51,831 bases of DNA from Thermoplasmatota archaeon (GTDB lineage Archaea; Thermoplasmatota; E2; DHVEG-1): positions 1-51,831 of the forward strand of contig JAUWBM010000007.1 in NCBI GenBank assembly GCA_030601705.1. Direction: 5' to 3'. The position numbers were made by a program, and so were the translations under genes. Below the pieces are notes generated by a model. It worked only from the letters and a program-made list of their open reading frames with translations. It did no database searches and was not told the origin of the DNA. Positions 9,417 through 16,373 of this stretch are shown here, piece after piece; position 1 is the first letter of the stretch; each line of letters begins with the position of its first letter.

Positions 9417-9620
9417 ATGAGTGAAAATAAAAATTTTGATAATTTTGTAAAAACCACTGAGGAATATCTTGCAAGAGAGCTATCAGAAGGAGAGGTTGGA
9501 GTTTTGGAATTAATTTGGAATCCACTATTGAAAGAAAATGACAGCGATGATATTATTTCGAGATTTAGAGAAGATACTGAACTGAGGATATATTATCTAA
9601 AGGAGCTTATAAAAGTTTAG
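9417..9620 (+). CDS. Small acidic helical protein, first early gene
   Basis: A 67-residue protein with AAAGGAGGA as ribosome site and a promoter 30 bases upstream. It is acidic and helical (YLARELSEGEVGVLELIW). Being first in the early operon, it may be a host-takeover protein. I recognise no family. Its TAG stop is part of the following RNA element. Confidence 0.65.
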   Translation: MSENKNFDNFVKTTEEYLARELSEGEVGVLELIWNPLLKENDSDDIISRFREDTELRIYYLKELIKV

Positions 9621-9700
9621 CCTGTTTGGGGGTACGTTCTGGTTCCCCTGTCTGCATTAGATAGGGATTCCGGGACAGGCTTAAATTGAAATTGAGGAAG
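9618..9700 (+). ncRNA. AGCCTG-type RNA element, copy 1
   Basis: AGCCTGT (9619-9625) pairs with ACAGGCT (9675-9681) around an inner stem made of GGGG/CCCC-type segments. The AG of the preceding TAG stop codon is the first part of the stem. The 3' flank AAATTGAAATTGAGGA resembles the flanks of copies at 27891 (minus) and 39186. It lies in a 5' leader and may act on stability or translation of the next genes. Confidence 0.6.
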
Positions 9701-9704
9701 CAAA

Positions 9705-9752
9705 ATGACGGAACAAAGACTGCGAACACTATATCCCCGAAAAGATGGTTGA
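9705..9752 (+). CDS. Possible 15-residue leader peptide
   Basis: A short frame (MTEQRLRTLYPRKDG) with TTGAGGAAG in front of its ATG. It ends in ATGGTTGA so that it overlaps the start of the next gene by eight bases, a geometry that fits translational coupling. It may be only a coupling leader. Confidence 0.3.
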   Translation: MTEQRLRTLYPRKDG

Positions 9753-9888
9753 CTTGGATTTTAGAGGTCAATGCATCTTGATTATTCCACCGCACAAATT
9801 TTGTCCTTATAAAGGTAAGGGTAAAAACAGATGTATCCAATTTGAAAGTTGGATTGACCCAATGAAAAATAAGAAACAAGGAAGATAA
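9745..9888 (+). CDS. Small Cys-containing protein
   Basis: A 47-residue frame with CILIIPPHKFCPYKGKGKNRC, in which three Cys and one His could bind a metal. It starts inside the preceding 15-residue frame and ends two bases before the next gene, as do neighbouring genes. Function unknown. Confidence 0.5.
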   Translation: MVDLDFRGQCILIIPPHKFCPYKGKGKNRCIQFESWIDPMKNKKQGR

Positions 9889-9889
9889 A

Positions 9890-10195
9890 ATGACAAAGAA
9901 AGAAAAATTTATTGAGCAATTTACAAAATGCGTTAATGATTGGGGTTGTTTTGGCGATGTAACTTGCTCAATAGTGGATAATACAACAGGGAATAATTGT
10001 GAATTTTGCCCTCTTGATATAAGAGATAGGAAGAATTATTGTCTTGGTATGTTTCGGCGGTGGAAATGCTATACAAAAAAATCCTTATTAGACGCAATTG
10101 ACAAATTAAAGGAATTGCCATCAAGTTATTTCACTAAAAAAGGATTTAATCGGGTAGCATTTGACAAAACAGCAAAGGAATTGGTGATAAAATGA
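9890..10195 (+). CDS. Cys-rich small protein, paralogue A
   Basis: A 101-residue protein starting MTKKEKFIEQFT with Cys pairs in GCFGDVTC and CEFCPLDI and a further C at about 45. The C-terminal part KKSLLDAIDKLKEL is shared with the gene at 10692, so the two are paralogues. The Cys pattern suggests a zinc-stabilised fold. It overlaps the next gene by four bases (ATGA). Function unknown. Confidence 0.65.
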   Translation: MTKKEKFIEQFTKCVNDWGCFGDVTCSIVDNTTGNNCEFCPLDIRDRKNYCLGMFRRWKCYTKKSLLDAIDKLKELPSSYFTKKGFNRVAFDKTAKELVIK

Positions 10196-10398
10196 ATCTT
10201 AGCGTGAATAGAAAATTTCGGAATGTAGCAATTAGGGAAGACGTGCATAAATTGATCAAAATACACGTTGCTAAAACTGATACTGATCTTGGTCAATATG
10301 TATCAGACGTTATGCAGATAGCAGTACGCTCAAAAATTGTAATTCCAAAGAAAACCAAGGGAATTAGATTTCAATTTGTTGAAACTAAAGGAAAATAA
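10192..10398 (+). CDS. Ribbon-helix-helix-like small DNA-binding protein
   Basis: A 68-residue basic protein. The segment RNVAIREDVHKLIKIHVAKTD followed by LGQYVSDVMQIAVRSK fits a strand and two helices of the Arc/CopG ribbon-helix-helix fold. A regulator of early genes is a fair inference. It starts at an ATGA overlap with the gene before. Confidence 0.55.
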   Translation: MNLSVNRKFRNVAIREDVHKLIKIHVAKTDTDLGQYVSDVMQIAVRSKIVIPKKTKGIRFQFVETKGK

Positions 10399-10399
10399 G

Positions 10400-10597
10400 A
10401 TGAAAAAAGTTTTTGGTTGGAAAGTCCCCTGCAAGTCTGGAAAACATCATTCAGTTGGTATATTCTCTGGTATTTGTTCTCATTGTAGAAAACAGATATT
10501 TGAACCCGACCTCCAGGGCAAAAAACTTAGAAAACCAATTAATTGGGAGAAAGTATTCAAACCTATATTAGAAACCAAGAGAGTGGTAACAAAATGA
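10400..10597 (+). CDS. Small basic zinc-ribbon-like protein
   Basis: A 65-residue protein. I place the start at the ATG at 10400, two bases after the previous stop, rather than upstream inside that gene. CSHCRKQ gives one Cys pair, and C11 may add to it. It is basic and may bind nucleic acid. No family recognised. Confidence 0.55.
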   Translation: MKKVFGWKVPCKSGKHHSVGIFSGICSHCRKQIFEPDLQGKKLRKPINWEKVFKPILETKRVVTK

Positions 10598-10695
10598 CCT
10601 ACAGCCAGGGTACTCAAACCTCACATCTCATGTCTCGTACCTCCTTGAGACATCATAAATACCCTGGCTGTATATCTATTGAGGTATTAGAATGA
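10594..10695 (+). CDS. Possible 33-residue ORF bridging two genes
   Basis: An open frame that overlaps both the previous stop and the next start through ATGA. It contains the strong inverted repeat described separately. Either the frame is translated and the repeat is an RNA switch within it, or the open frame is chance. The protein (start MTYSQGTQTSHLM) resembles nothing I know. Confidence 0.3.
   Translation: MTYSQGTQTSHLMSRTSLRHHKYPGCISIEVLE
10600..10672 (+). ncRNA. RNA element with 13-bp closing stem
   Basis: Bases 10600-10612 (TACAGCCAGGGTA) pair perfectly with 10660-10672. Inside, ATGTCTC (10630-10636) pairs with GAGACAT (10647-10653). The stem is much richer in GC than its surroundings. 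It separates two translationally coupled genes and is a candidate for differential translation control or RNA processing. Confidence 0.6.
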
Positions 10696-10940
10696 CAAAG
10701 AAAGACAGATTTATTAGGAAGTTTACTGAAAGTATCAATATTTGGTATTGTTATGGAATGATAACTTGTCATATAGTACATAAGCCTGGTTTATTTGGTC
10801 CAAGACCAAGGTGTAGTTATTGTCCACTTGATATAGATATAGATAAAAGTTCTTCATGTTATGGTGTTATATGGAAAAAATATACCAAGAAATCCTTATT
10901 AAAAGTAATTGACAAATTAAAGGAATTGGTGATAAAATGA
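10692..10940 (+). CDS. Cys-rich small protein, paralogue B
   Basis: An 82-residue paralogue of the protein at 9890: MTKKDRFIRKFT, WYCYGMITCHIV, CSYCPLDI and KKSLLKVIDKLKELVIK match in order. It lacks about 20 residues near the C-terminus. The shared end also provides a ribosome site for the next gene. The Cys positions suggest zinc binding. Function unknown. Confidence 0.6.
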   Translation: MTKKDRFIRKFTESINIWYCYGMITCHIVHKPGLFGPRPRCSYCPLDIDIDKSSSCYGVIWKKYTKKSLLKVIDKLKELVIK

Positions 10941-11113
10941 CAATTATATTTATCATAGTGGCTTTTATAGTAGGTATTATTGCTGGTATTTTCCTTATTG
11001 GGATATTGGCATCAGGAAAAACAACAGATATGTGGATTGCAATCGAGCGCGCTGCTTATAAAGGTGATAATTCATTATGCAAAGAATTGTTAGAAATGAA
11101 GGTAATAAGATGA
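10937..11113 (+). CDS. Single-pass membrane protein
   Basis: A 58-residue frame starting at an ATGA overlap. Residues 2-24 are one membrane segment (TIIFIIVAFIVGIIAGIFLIG), followed by a polar tail. It ends at an ATGA overlap with the next gene. This is one of many small membrane proteins in the early region. Function unknown. Confidence 0.6.
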   Translation: MTIIFIIVAFIVGIIAGIFLIGILASGKTTDMWIAIERAAYKGDNSLCKELLEMKVIR

Positions 11114-11268
11114 AACAAAATGATATTTTTAGACGGTGTGAAAGATGTAAAAATTGGAATAAAGATAAAAAAGAATGTATTATTTATGGTTATCTTCTCA
11201 AGTCTTATTGCATGGAATATAGTTCACGTAAAAAATCTAAAGAATTATTAAAAATGAGGGTAGATTAG
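11110..11268 (+). CDS. Small Cys-rich protein (zinc-binding candidate)
   Basis: A 52-residue protein. The start at 11110 is chosen because of the ATGA overlap; an upstream ATG at 11077 lies inside the membrane-protein gene. CERCKNWNKDKKEC plus a later YC gives four Cys in the spacing of a small zinc-binding module of a kind common in phage early regions. Function unknown. Confidence 0.55.
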   Translation: MKQNDIFRRCERCKNWNKDKKECIIYGYLLKSYCMEYSSRKKSKELLKMRVD

Positions 11269-11269
11269 G

Positions 11270-11392
11270 ATGAACGAAATAGCGATTCATAATGCCAATG
11301 TACTTCGGGCGGGATTCATGCTGGAAGAACCGATTGAAGAAACACTTGAAGATGAAGATGATGAAGAAATAGAAGAAGATTTGGAGGATTAA
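11270..11392 (+). CDS. Very acidic small protein
   Basis: A 40-residue frame directly behind the previous stop. The last 22 residues are almost all D and E (ETLEDEDDEEIEEDLED). Such acidic proteins can be DNA mimics or chaperone clients. Nothing more specific is visible. The following gene starts on the next base. Confidence 0.45.
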   Translation: MNEIAIHNANVLRAGFMLEEPIEETLEDEDDEEIEEDLED

Positions 11393-11680
11393 ATGATTAA
11401 TATAAAAAAAATTATTGAAAAGACAACACATGATACATTTACAATTGAATTTCATCTATTGGGATTTTGGTTATCATTAGGTATATGGCAAAAAAGACAT
11501 TTTAGAATTCCTTTCAAATTCGGAATATATTTTTGTGGAAAACCAATAATTTCAATTTGTTACACTTTATATGCTAATTTTAATAGTTTATCAATTTCAA
11601 TATTTAAATTTTATTGGTGTTCTGCACAAAAAGAACATGATAAAACAACTAGCTTAGAACATATTATAGAATTAATATAA
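11393..11680 (+). CDS. Unknown protein, early region
   Basis: A 95-residue protein rich in F, I, W and Y, with no clean membrane segment but several hydrophobic patches (FHLLGFWLSLGIW). It starts one base after the previous stop, with TTGGAGG as ribosome site in the previous gene's end. No family recognised. It is followed by the 350-base structured non-coding region. Confidence 0.5.
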   Translation: MINIKKIIEKTTHDTFTIEFHLLGFWLSLGIWQKRHFRIPFKFGIYFCGKPIISICYTLYANFNSLSISIFKFYWCSAQKEHDKTTSLEHIIELI

Positions 11681-11695
11681 TTGATATTTGAAATT

Positions 11696-11877
11696 GTGAG
11701 ATAAATGACTGTTAGTTAGTGGGGGCGGTTTCATGTGCTGCATGAGATGCTTCGGCAATGACGATTCGTTGGTCACTACTTGGCAATTATGACGTCTTAG
11801 TTAAGTACACAGTAACAACCCAATCGGTGATGACTCCGATTCCAGCCAGATAAGAAAGACTAACAGTCAATTCTCAC
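11696..11877 (+). ncRNA. Structured RNA, family member A (182 nt)
   Basis: GTGAGA (11696-11701) pairs with TCTCAC (11872-11877), and an 11-bp helix TGACTGTTAGT (11706-11716) pairs with 11859-11869. Inner hairpins include TCATG/CATGA and AATCGG/CCGATT. GC content is well above the neighbours and no frame is convincing. The blocks GACGATTCGTTGGTCAC, ACAGTAAC and ACTCCG recur in the same order in the minus-strand element at 27565-27871. Confidence 0.7.
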
Positions 11878-11896
11878 TTTGATTGATATATTTAAT

Positions 11897-12023
11897 ACTG
11901 TGAGGCTTGTGGCTAATGGATGGCTTGAGATATTGGTTCGATTCCAATTTAAGGGTGGATTCTATCTCTATTAATAAGCTGATAAGTTGATGCAGAGTTC
12001 AAATCTCTGCCAAGCCTCACAGT
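11897..12023 (+). ncRNA. tRNA-like structured RNA (127 nt)
   Basis: A perfect 13-bp closing helix (11897-11909 with 12011-12023). The arm GCAGAG-TTCAAAT-CTCTGC (11992-12010) is a textbook T-arm and abuts the closing helix without a gap. A second arm pairs GAGATA (11927-11932) with TATCTC (11963-11968) around TTGG-TTCGATT-CCAA. Segment GGCTAATGGATGGC resembles a D-arm. The long acceptor helix and missing standard anticodon arm speak against an ordinary tRNA. Confidence 0.65.
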
Positions 12024-12044
12024 AACTTTAAAAGGAGGAAGAAA

Positions 12045-12962
12045 ATGAGTGAAAATAAATTACAATTAATTATTAAAGATAGTGGACTGAAATCAACTAA
12101 GGCTCGGCGCTTATTAGAAAATTTCAAGGACTATTTTGATATTGCCGAGGAATGGGAAATCAAAGCAAAAGCTCTTATTGTTACAAATGAATCACAGACA
12201 GCAGATATGCAAATGGCAAGAATTGGAAGATTATTTCTACGTGAGAAACGGATTGCGATTGAAAAAATTAGAAAAGAACTCAAAGAACAGTCCTTACGTG
12301 AAGGAAAAGCAATTGATGGCATTGCTAATATTCTAAAATCACTTATTGTTCCGATTGAAGAACATCTAATGAAGCAAGAAAAATTCATTGAAATCAGAGA
12401 TGCCGAAATTGCTGAACAAAAAAGGATTGAGGGCGAACGCCTACTTCAGGAAAAAGAAATGGCTAAAGTAATCGCACAAGAAAAAGCCGAAGCAGAAGAG
12501 CGTAAACGTATTCTGAAAGAGAATGAACGATTAAGGATAGAAGCAATAGAACATAAGAGATTGGCAAAAATCGAATTATTAAAACAGGAAAAAATACGTG
12601 AAGAACAACGGATAAAAGCCAAAGTAAAACAAAAAGCACTTGAAGAAAAGATGCGTATTGAACGTGAAAAACAGAAAAAATTGCTCATTAAAGAAAGAAA
12701 AATAGCAGATGCTAAACAAAAGATTCTTGAAGAAAAAGCAAAAAAGGAATGTGAAGAACAAGAACGCCTGACATTGATTGAGTTCGAAAAAAAAGAAAAA
12801 ATAATTGAGAAACAACAATTATTAGCAGAATATAGACGTAAAGCATTTGAGTTAAAGGCTAAAAAAGAGAAACAAGAACGTGAAAGTTTATTAAAATTAA
12901 TTGAAAATGAAATTGAATGTCCTTTTTGTCACAAGAAATTCAAATTAGGAGAGAAAAAATGA
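12045..12962 (+). CDS. Long coiled-coil protein of the recombination cluster
   Basis: A 305-residue protein with AAAAGGAGGAA before its ATG. Residues 1-110 are helical and resemble phage DUF1351-type proteins (STKARRLLENFKDYFDIAEEWEIKAKAL). Residues 110-285 are a continuous charged coiled coil. The end CPFCHKKFKLGEKK is half a zinc ribbon. It overlaps the PD-(D/E)XK nuclease gene by four bases, so a DNA repair or recombination complex is the likely setting. Confidence 0.65.
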   Translation: MSENKLQLIIKDSGLKSTKARRLLENFKDYFDIAEEWEIKAKALIVTNESQTADMQMARIGRLFLREKRIAIEKIRKELKEQSLREGKAIDGIANILKSLIVPIEEHLMKQEKFIEIRDAEIAEQKRIEGERLLQEKEMAKVIAQEKAEAEERKRILKENERLRIEAIEHKRLAKIELLKQEKIREEQRIKAKVKQKALEEKMRIEREKQKKLLIKERKIADAKQKILEEKAKKECEEQERLTLIEFEKKEKIIEKQQLLAEYRRKAFELKAKKEKQERESLLKLIENEIECPFCHKKFKLGEKK

Positions 12963-13753
12963 GTGAAATAGAAGAAGTATTAGAAGACGAAGAACCGCAA
13001 ATATGTGTCCCAAAACTTCACGATTGCAAAAATGGACGTTGGTATGAATTTGAGGAGAAATGGAAACCAAGTGTAACGACTTTCTTAAATGTCATTTCAA
13101 AGGGTATTGGATTTAACATTTGGCTTGGTAATTCAGTTTCATATGAGCTGGCGATGGAATACGCTGACGAACGAGCTGATCTTGGTTCACGAATACATAC
13201 TGACATTGTTCATCTTGTTTCTGGTTTGCCAGTTGAATTGATAAAACGTGAAGAAGAAGAAATTAAACGGTTATATGAATTTATCCAATTCTGGCATCAG
13301 AAAAAACCCGTACCGTTACACATAGAAATTCCACTATGGCATCCCGATATACCTTTTGCCGGGACGGCTGATATGATAGCAGAAATCGACGGTGAAATAT
13401 GGCTTCTGGATTGGAAAACAGGTAAAATATATGATTCTCATACATATCAATTGTCAGCATACAAATATCTTGCCGAAAAAGTATTACAGATTACGATTGA
13501 TAAAATGGCGGTTGTTCGGCTATCTGAATATCGTGGTGATGAAATCCCAACTATTGAAGATAAAGCAAAATATCAATTCAAAGAACTTGAACCTATTGAT
13601 TATCGAATTATTGAAAACATCTATGAACTTTGGGTAATGAAAAATAGCAGCCCAAAGCCCAAATTAATAAAAAAATATCCGTCAACCGTAATACTTGTTG
13701 AGCCGGTTGAAGATGAAGACGATAATGATAAACAAGAAACGATAAATATTTAA
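12959..13753 (+). CDS. PD-(D/E)XK nuclease (Cas4/RecB-like)
   Basis: A 264-residue protein. The ATGA start at 12959 is chosen over an upstream ATG. Motifs in order: GSRIH with H80, E123 in HIEIPLW, GTADM with D138, LLDWKTGK with D151 and K153, and YQLSAY with Q164. This is the full active site of RecB/Cas4-type exonucleases, which make single-stranded ends for recombination. The tail is acidic. Confidence 0.85.
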   Translation: MSEIEEVLEDEEPQICVPKLHDCKNGRWYEFEEKWKPSVTTFLNVISKGIGFNIWLGNSVSYELAMEYADERADLGSRIHTDIVHLVSGLPVELIKREEEEIKRLYEFIQFWHQKKPVPLHIEIPLWHPDIPFAGTADMIAEIDGEIWLLDWKTGKIYDSHTYQLSAYKYLAEKVLQITIDKMAVVRLSEYRGDEIPTIEDKAKYQFKELEPIDYRIIENIYELWVMKNSSPKPKLIKKYPSTVILVEPVEDEDDNDKQETINI

Positions 13754-13765
13754 GGAGAATTAATC

Positions 13766-13936
13766 ATGAGTGTAAAAATAATTGTGGGGGGTGACAAAAG
13801 TAAACAAGGCAATGCTTCTTGTCCCCAATGTAATGAAAAGGTATTAATAGAGAATCAGTGGGGTGATCCTCCGAAATGTCCTAACTGTAATGTGCCTTAT
13901 AGACCCTGTTTTCATCCAACCAAATACGAGGGATAA
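13766..13936 (+). CDS. Zinc-ribbon protein
   Basis: A 56-residue protein with AAGGAG before the ATG. CPQC (about residue 19) and CPNC (about 38) are spaced like a zinc ribbon. It lies between the nuclease and the SSB-like gene, one base from the latter, and probably binds DNA or a protein of this cluster. Confidence 0.65.
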   Translation: MSVKIIVGGDKSKQGNASCPQCNEKVLIENQWGDPPKCPNCNVPYRPCFHPTKYEG

Positions 13937-13937
13937 T

Positions 13938-14456
13938 ATGAAACTAACAATCATAAAGAAGATAGGTAGAACCGAATATCCATTCACTTTTGAGGGTAAT
14001 GATCTTCACGAAGTTCTCATGGAATCAGAAAAATTATCCTTTGGGAATGTTAATAAATGTGGTTTATGTGATAATGAATATCTTTTTTTAAGTGCCTATA
14101 TAACAAAAGAAGATAACTTTAAATACGTTAAGATTTCCTGTCCTAATTGTCGTGCAAGCGTAACCTTTGGGCGGAAAAAAGAGAATCCCGACGTTTATTA
14201 TCTCAGAAAAACCGATAGCGGTGAACTTGACTGGCAAGCATATAAGGGCGAACCCAGTAAACCTGAAATCAGCGAAAATGATAAAATCTTCTATGATAAA
14301 TGTTCAAAATTAGTCGAAGCTGATAGTGATAATTACTTTGCAACACTAAATGCTTTTGAGAACGGTAAATATACAAGTGCAAAAGCAATTCCAGTAAGTG
14401 ATCGTGATAAGTTTTTGAAGAAGTTTAATGAAAATGACGAAGAAATCCCTTTTTGA
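13938..14456 (+). CDS. SSB-like protein with acidic C-terminal tip
   Basis: A 172-residue protein. The start at 13938 (MKLTIIKKIG) lies one base after the zinc-ribbon stop; an upstream frame overlaps that gene. CGLC and CPNC pairs suggest zinc binding. The C-terminus NDEEIPF closely resembles the acidic tip of bacterial SSB that recruits repair enzymes. With the adjoining nuclease, single-strand DNA binding is a good inference but the fold is not proven. Confidence 0.6.
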   Translation: MKLTIIKKIGRTEYPFTFEGNDLHEVLMESEKLSFGNVNKCGLCDNEYLFLSAYITKEDNFKYVKISCPNCRASVTFGRKKENPDVYYLRKTDSGELDWQAYKGEPSKPEISENDKIFYDKCSKLVEADSDNYFATLNAFENGKYTSAKAIPVSDRDKFLKKFNENDEEIPF

Positions 14457-14469
14457 TAATTGAAATTGT

Positions 14470-14561
14470 GAGCTTGGGGCTGTGGCGTTGCGACTGAGGG
14501 ACTAAGTTCCTAATGAGGCTATAGCCAGAGTAAGTGCAAACCGCAACCCAGCCCTTTGCTC
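14470..14561 (+). ncRNA. Structured RNA element (92 nt)
   Basis: GAGC (14470-14473), GGGCTG (14477-14482) and GTTGCG (14487-14492) pair with CGCAAC (14542-14547), CAGCCC (14549-14554) and GCTC (14558-14561). Inner hairpins are AGGGAC/GTTCCT and GGC-TATA-GCC. It is preceded by TTGAAATTGTGAG, as is the element at 11696, and followed by the leader TTAACTTTGAGAGAATGAG. Confidence 0.6.
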
Positions 14562-14583
14562 GTATTAACTTTGAGAGAATGAG

Positions 14584-14775
14584 ATGAAAATCGTAGAAGC
14601 ATTAAAAGATGAAAACATTTTTGATATAAGAATCTCGCATGGCAACAAATGGATTGTTTATGATTCTGGTGTAGGATTTACTGTTTATGAGCATAAGTAC
14701 AGACAAAGAGGAAGTAGAGCAATTATTGATACATTTGATGAAGATGAGGCCATAAAAGCATTGTTAAAAGAATAA
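14584..14775 (+). CDS. Small protein, unknown
   Basis: A 63-residue protein with GAGAATGAG in front of its ATG. It appears alpha/beta (IRISHGNKWIVYD, FTVYEHKYRQRG, FDEDEAIKALLKE). No family recognised. It follows the structured RNA at 14470, which forms its leader. Confidence 0.6.
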   Translation: MKIVEALKDENIFDIRISHGNKWIVYDSGVGFTVYEHKYRQRGSRAIIDTFDEDEAIKALLKE

Positions 14776-14794
14776 TCCCAAAATGGAGGCTAAT

Positions 14795-14941
14795 ATGAAC
14801 TGGTTACTTTGGTTATGTATAATATGGGTAATATTTGCGCTTTATTTATTTTTGGGATACTTTTTTCTCAACGCCCTAAAAAGCAGAAAGATAAAGAAAA
14901 ATCTTGCCAAGCCTCACATTAACTTTGAGAGGATGAAATGA
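14795..14941 (+). CDS. Single-pass membrane protein
   Basis: A 48-residue frame with ATGGAGGC as ribosome site. Residues 2-26 are a membrane segment (NWLLWLCIIWVIFALYLFLG), followed by a basic tail. The 3' part of the gene repeats a short sequence found at the end of the tRNA-like element at 12010. It overlaps the next gene by ATGA. Confidence 0.55.
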   Translation: MNWLLWLCIIWVIFALYLFLGYFFLNALKSRKIKKNLAKPHINFERMK

Positions 14942-15117
14942 GTTATCCAACAAATAGAATAATTGTTGAATTATCAGAAGAAGACAGGTCTAATAATCAT
15001 ATACCAGAAGAAACTTGGTTGTTAAGTCGAAACAATGAGGTCTGGATTAAAGATAAAAAAACAAGTGAGCATATTCAAATATTAGATTGCACAGAAGAAT
15101 CAAAGGAGAACCTGTAA
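14938..15117 (+). CDS. Small protein, unknown
   Basis: A 59-residue protein starting at an ATGA overlap. It is acidic, with a likely small beta fold (TWLLSRNNEVWIKDKKTSEHIQIL). It ends on the base before the next ATG and provides that gene's AAAGGAG ribosome site. Function unknown. Confidence 0.55.
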   Translation: MSYPTNRIIVELSEEDRSNNHIPEETWLLSRNNEVWIKDKKTSEHIQILDCTEESKENL

Positions 15118-15486
15118 ATGAATTTCAATCCCCAGCAGATAATGGAAAGGCTTGGCGGTTTAAATAAAGAATTGTCAGATAAAAACGGTGAATTGACATC
15201 CTTAGCAGAAAATATGGCTGAAAAAGAGAGACAATTTAAAGTGTTATATGCAGAAGAAATCCTGAGAATGAAAAATGAGGGATATGCAATAACACTTATA
15301 CGTGACCTTGTTAATGGTAAAAAAGGTGTAGCAGAAACGAAATTAAATTGGCAAGTTTCGGAAGCAATATATAGCATAACCAGAGATAAGATTAAGTCAA
15401 TAGTGATTCATATTGATACACTTCGGAGTATTCTTACTTGGCTTCGCATTGAAGCGGAGAACGCTAATTTACATGATGAACATTAG
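15118..15486 (+). CDS. Helical protein, recombination-cluster type
   Basis: A 122-residue, almost wholly helical protein. The end (IDTLRSILTWLRIEAENA) resembles small coiled-coil proteins that accompany phage SSB and recombinases. There are no Cys pairs and no membrane segment. The role is inferred only from composition and nearness to the nuclease and SSB-like genes. Confidence 0.55.
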   Translation: MNFNPQQIMERLGGLNKELSDKNGELTSLAENMAEKERQFKVLYAEEILRMKNEGYAITLIRDLVNGKKGVAETKLNWQVSEAIYSITRDKIKSIVIHIDTLRSILTWLRIEAENANLHDEH

Positions 15487-15498
15487 AGGAGGTTTACA

Positions 15499-15621
15499 AT
15501 GATGAACAAGGTATTTAAATGTATTGTTTATTCTATTACTGGTATTTTGGTGATTGGTATGGTAATACTAATTTCTATTTTGATATATAGTGCAATAATA
15601 CAAGCAATTGATTTAATTTAA
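15499..15621 (+). CDS. Small membrane protein
   Basis: A 40-residue frame with GAGGAGG before ATGATG. Almost the whole protein is one membrane segment (IVYSITGILVIGMVILISIL). Function unknown. Confidence 0.5.
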   Translation: MMNKVFKCIVYSITGILVIGMVILISILIYSAIIQAIDLI

Positions 15622-15647
15622 AATAAAGGGATAGAAAGGGCTTTAGA

Positions 15648-15863
15648 ATGAACGAGAAACCAACAAAAAAGAACAGACCTAACCGTCAGACGAAGTGGAT
15701 GATTAAATTGCCAAAATTAATATTTCATTTTAGACCAATTCAATATTTTACTTATAAAAATTGGTATGGAATTAGGAAGTATGTTAATGATGAAATAATT
15801 CTTCCTAACAAGTATATGTGGTTGCTTGATATTGGATCAATAACAATTGGATTTACAATCTAA
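15648..15863 (+). CDS. Small basic protein, unknown
   Basis: A 71-residue protein that starts after a weak GGGCTTTAG leader. The first 25 residues are strongly basic (KPTKKNRPNRQTKWM) and the rest is aromatic and hydrophobic. It may bind nucleic acid or membrane. Not recognised. Confidence 0.5.
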   Translation: MNEKPTKKNRPNRQTKWMIKLPKLIFHFRPIQYFTYKNWYGIRKYVNDEIILPNKYMWLLDIGSITIGFTI

Positions 15864-15874
15864 ATGAGTAAAAA

Positions 15875-16372
15875 ATGAAAACTAATCCTGATCAAACCAA
15901 TATCTTTAATATGAAAGCCGTAGGGGCATTAAAACCTGCAAGCCCTACCAATGACCCATTCCGGCATCAAAAGTCACGCTCAGGCGCCAGTAGCGCTATT
16001 GCTTTGGAATTCTACACTGAATCAGGTAAACGAAAAGCACACAAGGAACTGATAAAGGAATGTTTATTTAAAAATCAAGGAGATAAAGGATTGACACTTA
16101 TTGAAATCAGCGCAATTACAAAAATAATTCAGCATGGAACAATTACCGGAAGATTTGAAGATCTAAGGAAGGATAATTATAATCTTTTAAATGATTGTGG
16201 TCGTTGGACAATAAAGAAGAGAATTGACTTAGAAAAAAACAAAAACATTAAAATGGAAGAGATAATAAACAATTTAAAATCAATAACCGTGGGAAATGGT
16301 ATATATGGTGGAGGTCTTAGTATTAGGGTAAAAGACATAAAACCGCTTAGAAATAGAAAGCCAAGAGGTTAA
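15875..16372 (+). CDS. Winged-helix-like protein
   Basis: A 165-residue protein. Residues about 70-115 (GLTLIEISAITKIIQHGTITG then RFEDLRKDNY and DCGRWTIK) match a winged-helix domain in which GTITGRFEDLR is the recognition helix region and the last part the wing. The first 45 residues look disordered. It may be an early regulator or a replication-origin protein. Confidence 0.6.
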   Translation: MKTNPDQTNIFNMKAVGALKPASPTNDPFRHQKSRSGASSAIALEFYTESGKRKAHKELIKECLFKNQGDKGLTLIEISAITKIIQHGTITGRFEDLRKDNYNLLNDCGRWTIKKRIDLEKNKNIKMEEIINNLKSITVGNGIYGGGLSIRVKDIKPLRNRKPRG

Positions 16373-16373
16373 A

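Noticed and set aside
11897-12023. Ordinary tRNA gene
   Set aside because: T-arm is perfect, but the closing helix is 13 bp, the variable part is too long and no five-pair/seven-base anticodon arm sits in the right place.
12446-12818. Minus-strand frames opposite the coiled-coil protein
   Set aside because: Phe/Ile-rich complement of AAA/GAA codons, a usual artefact.
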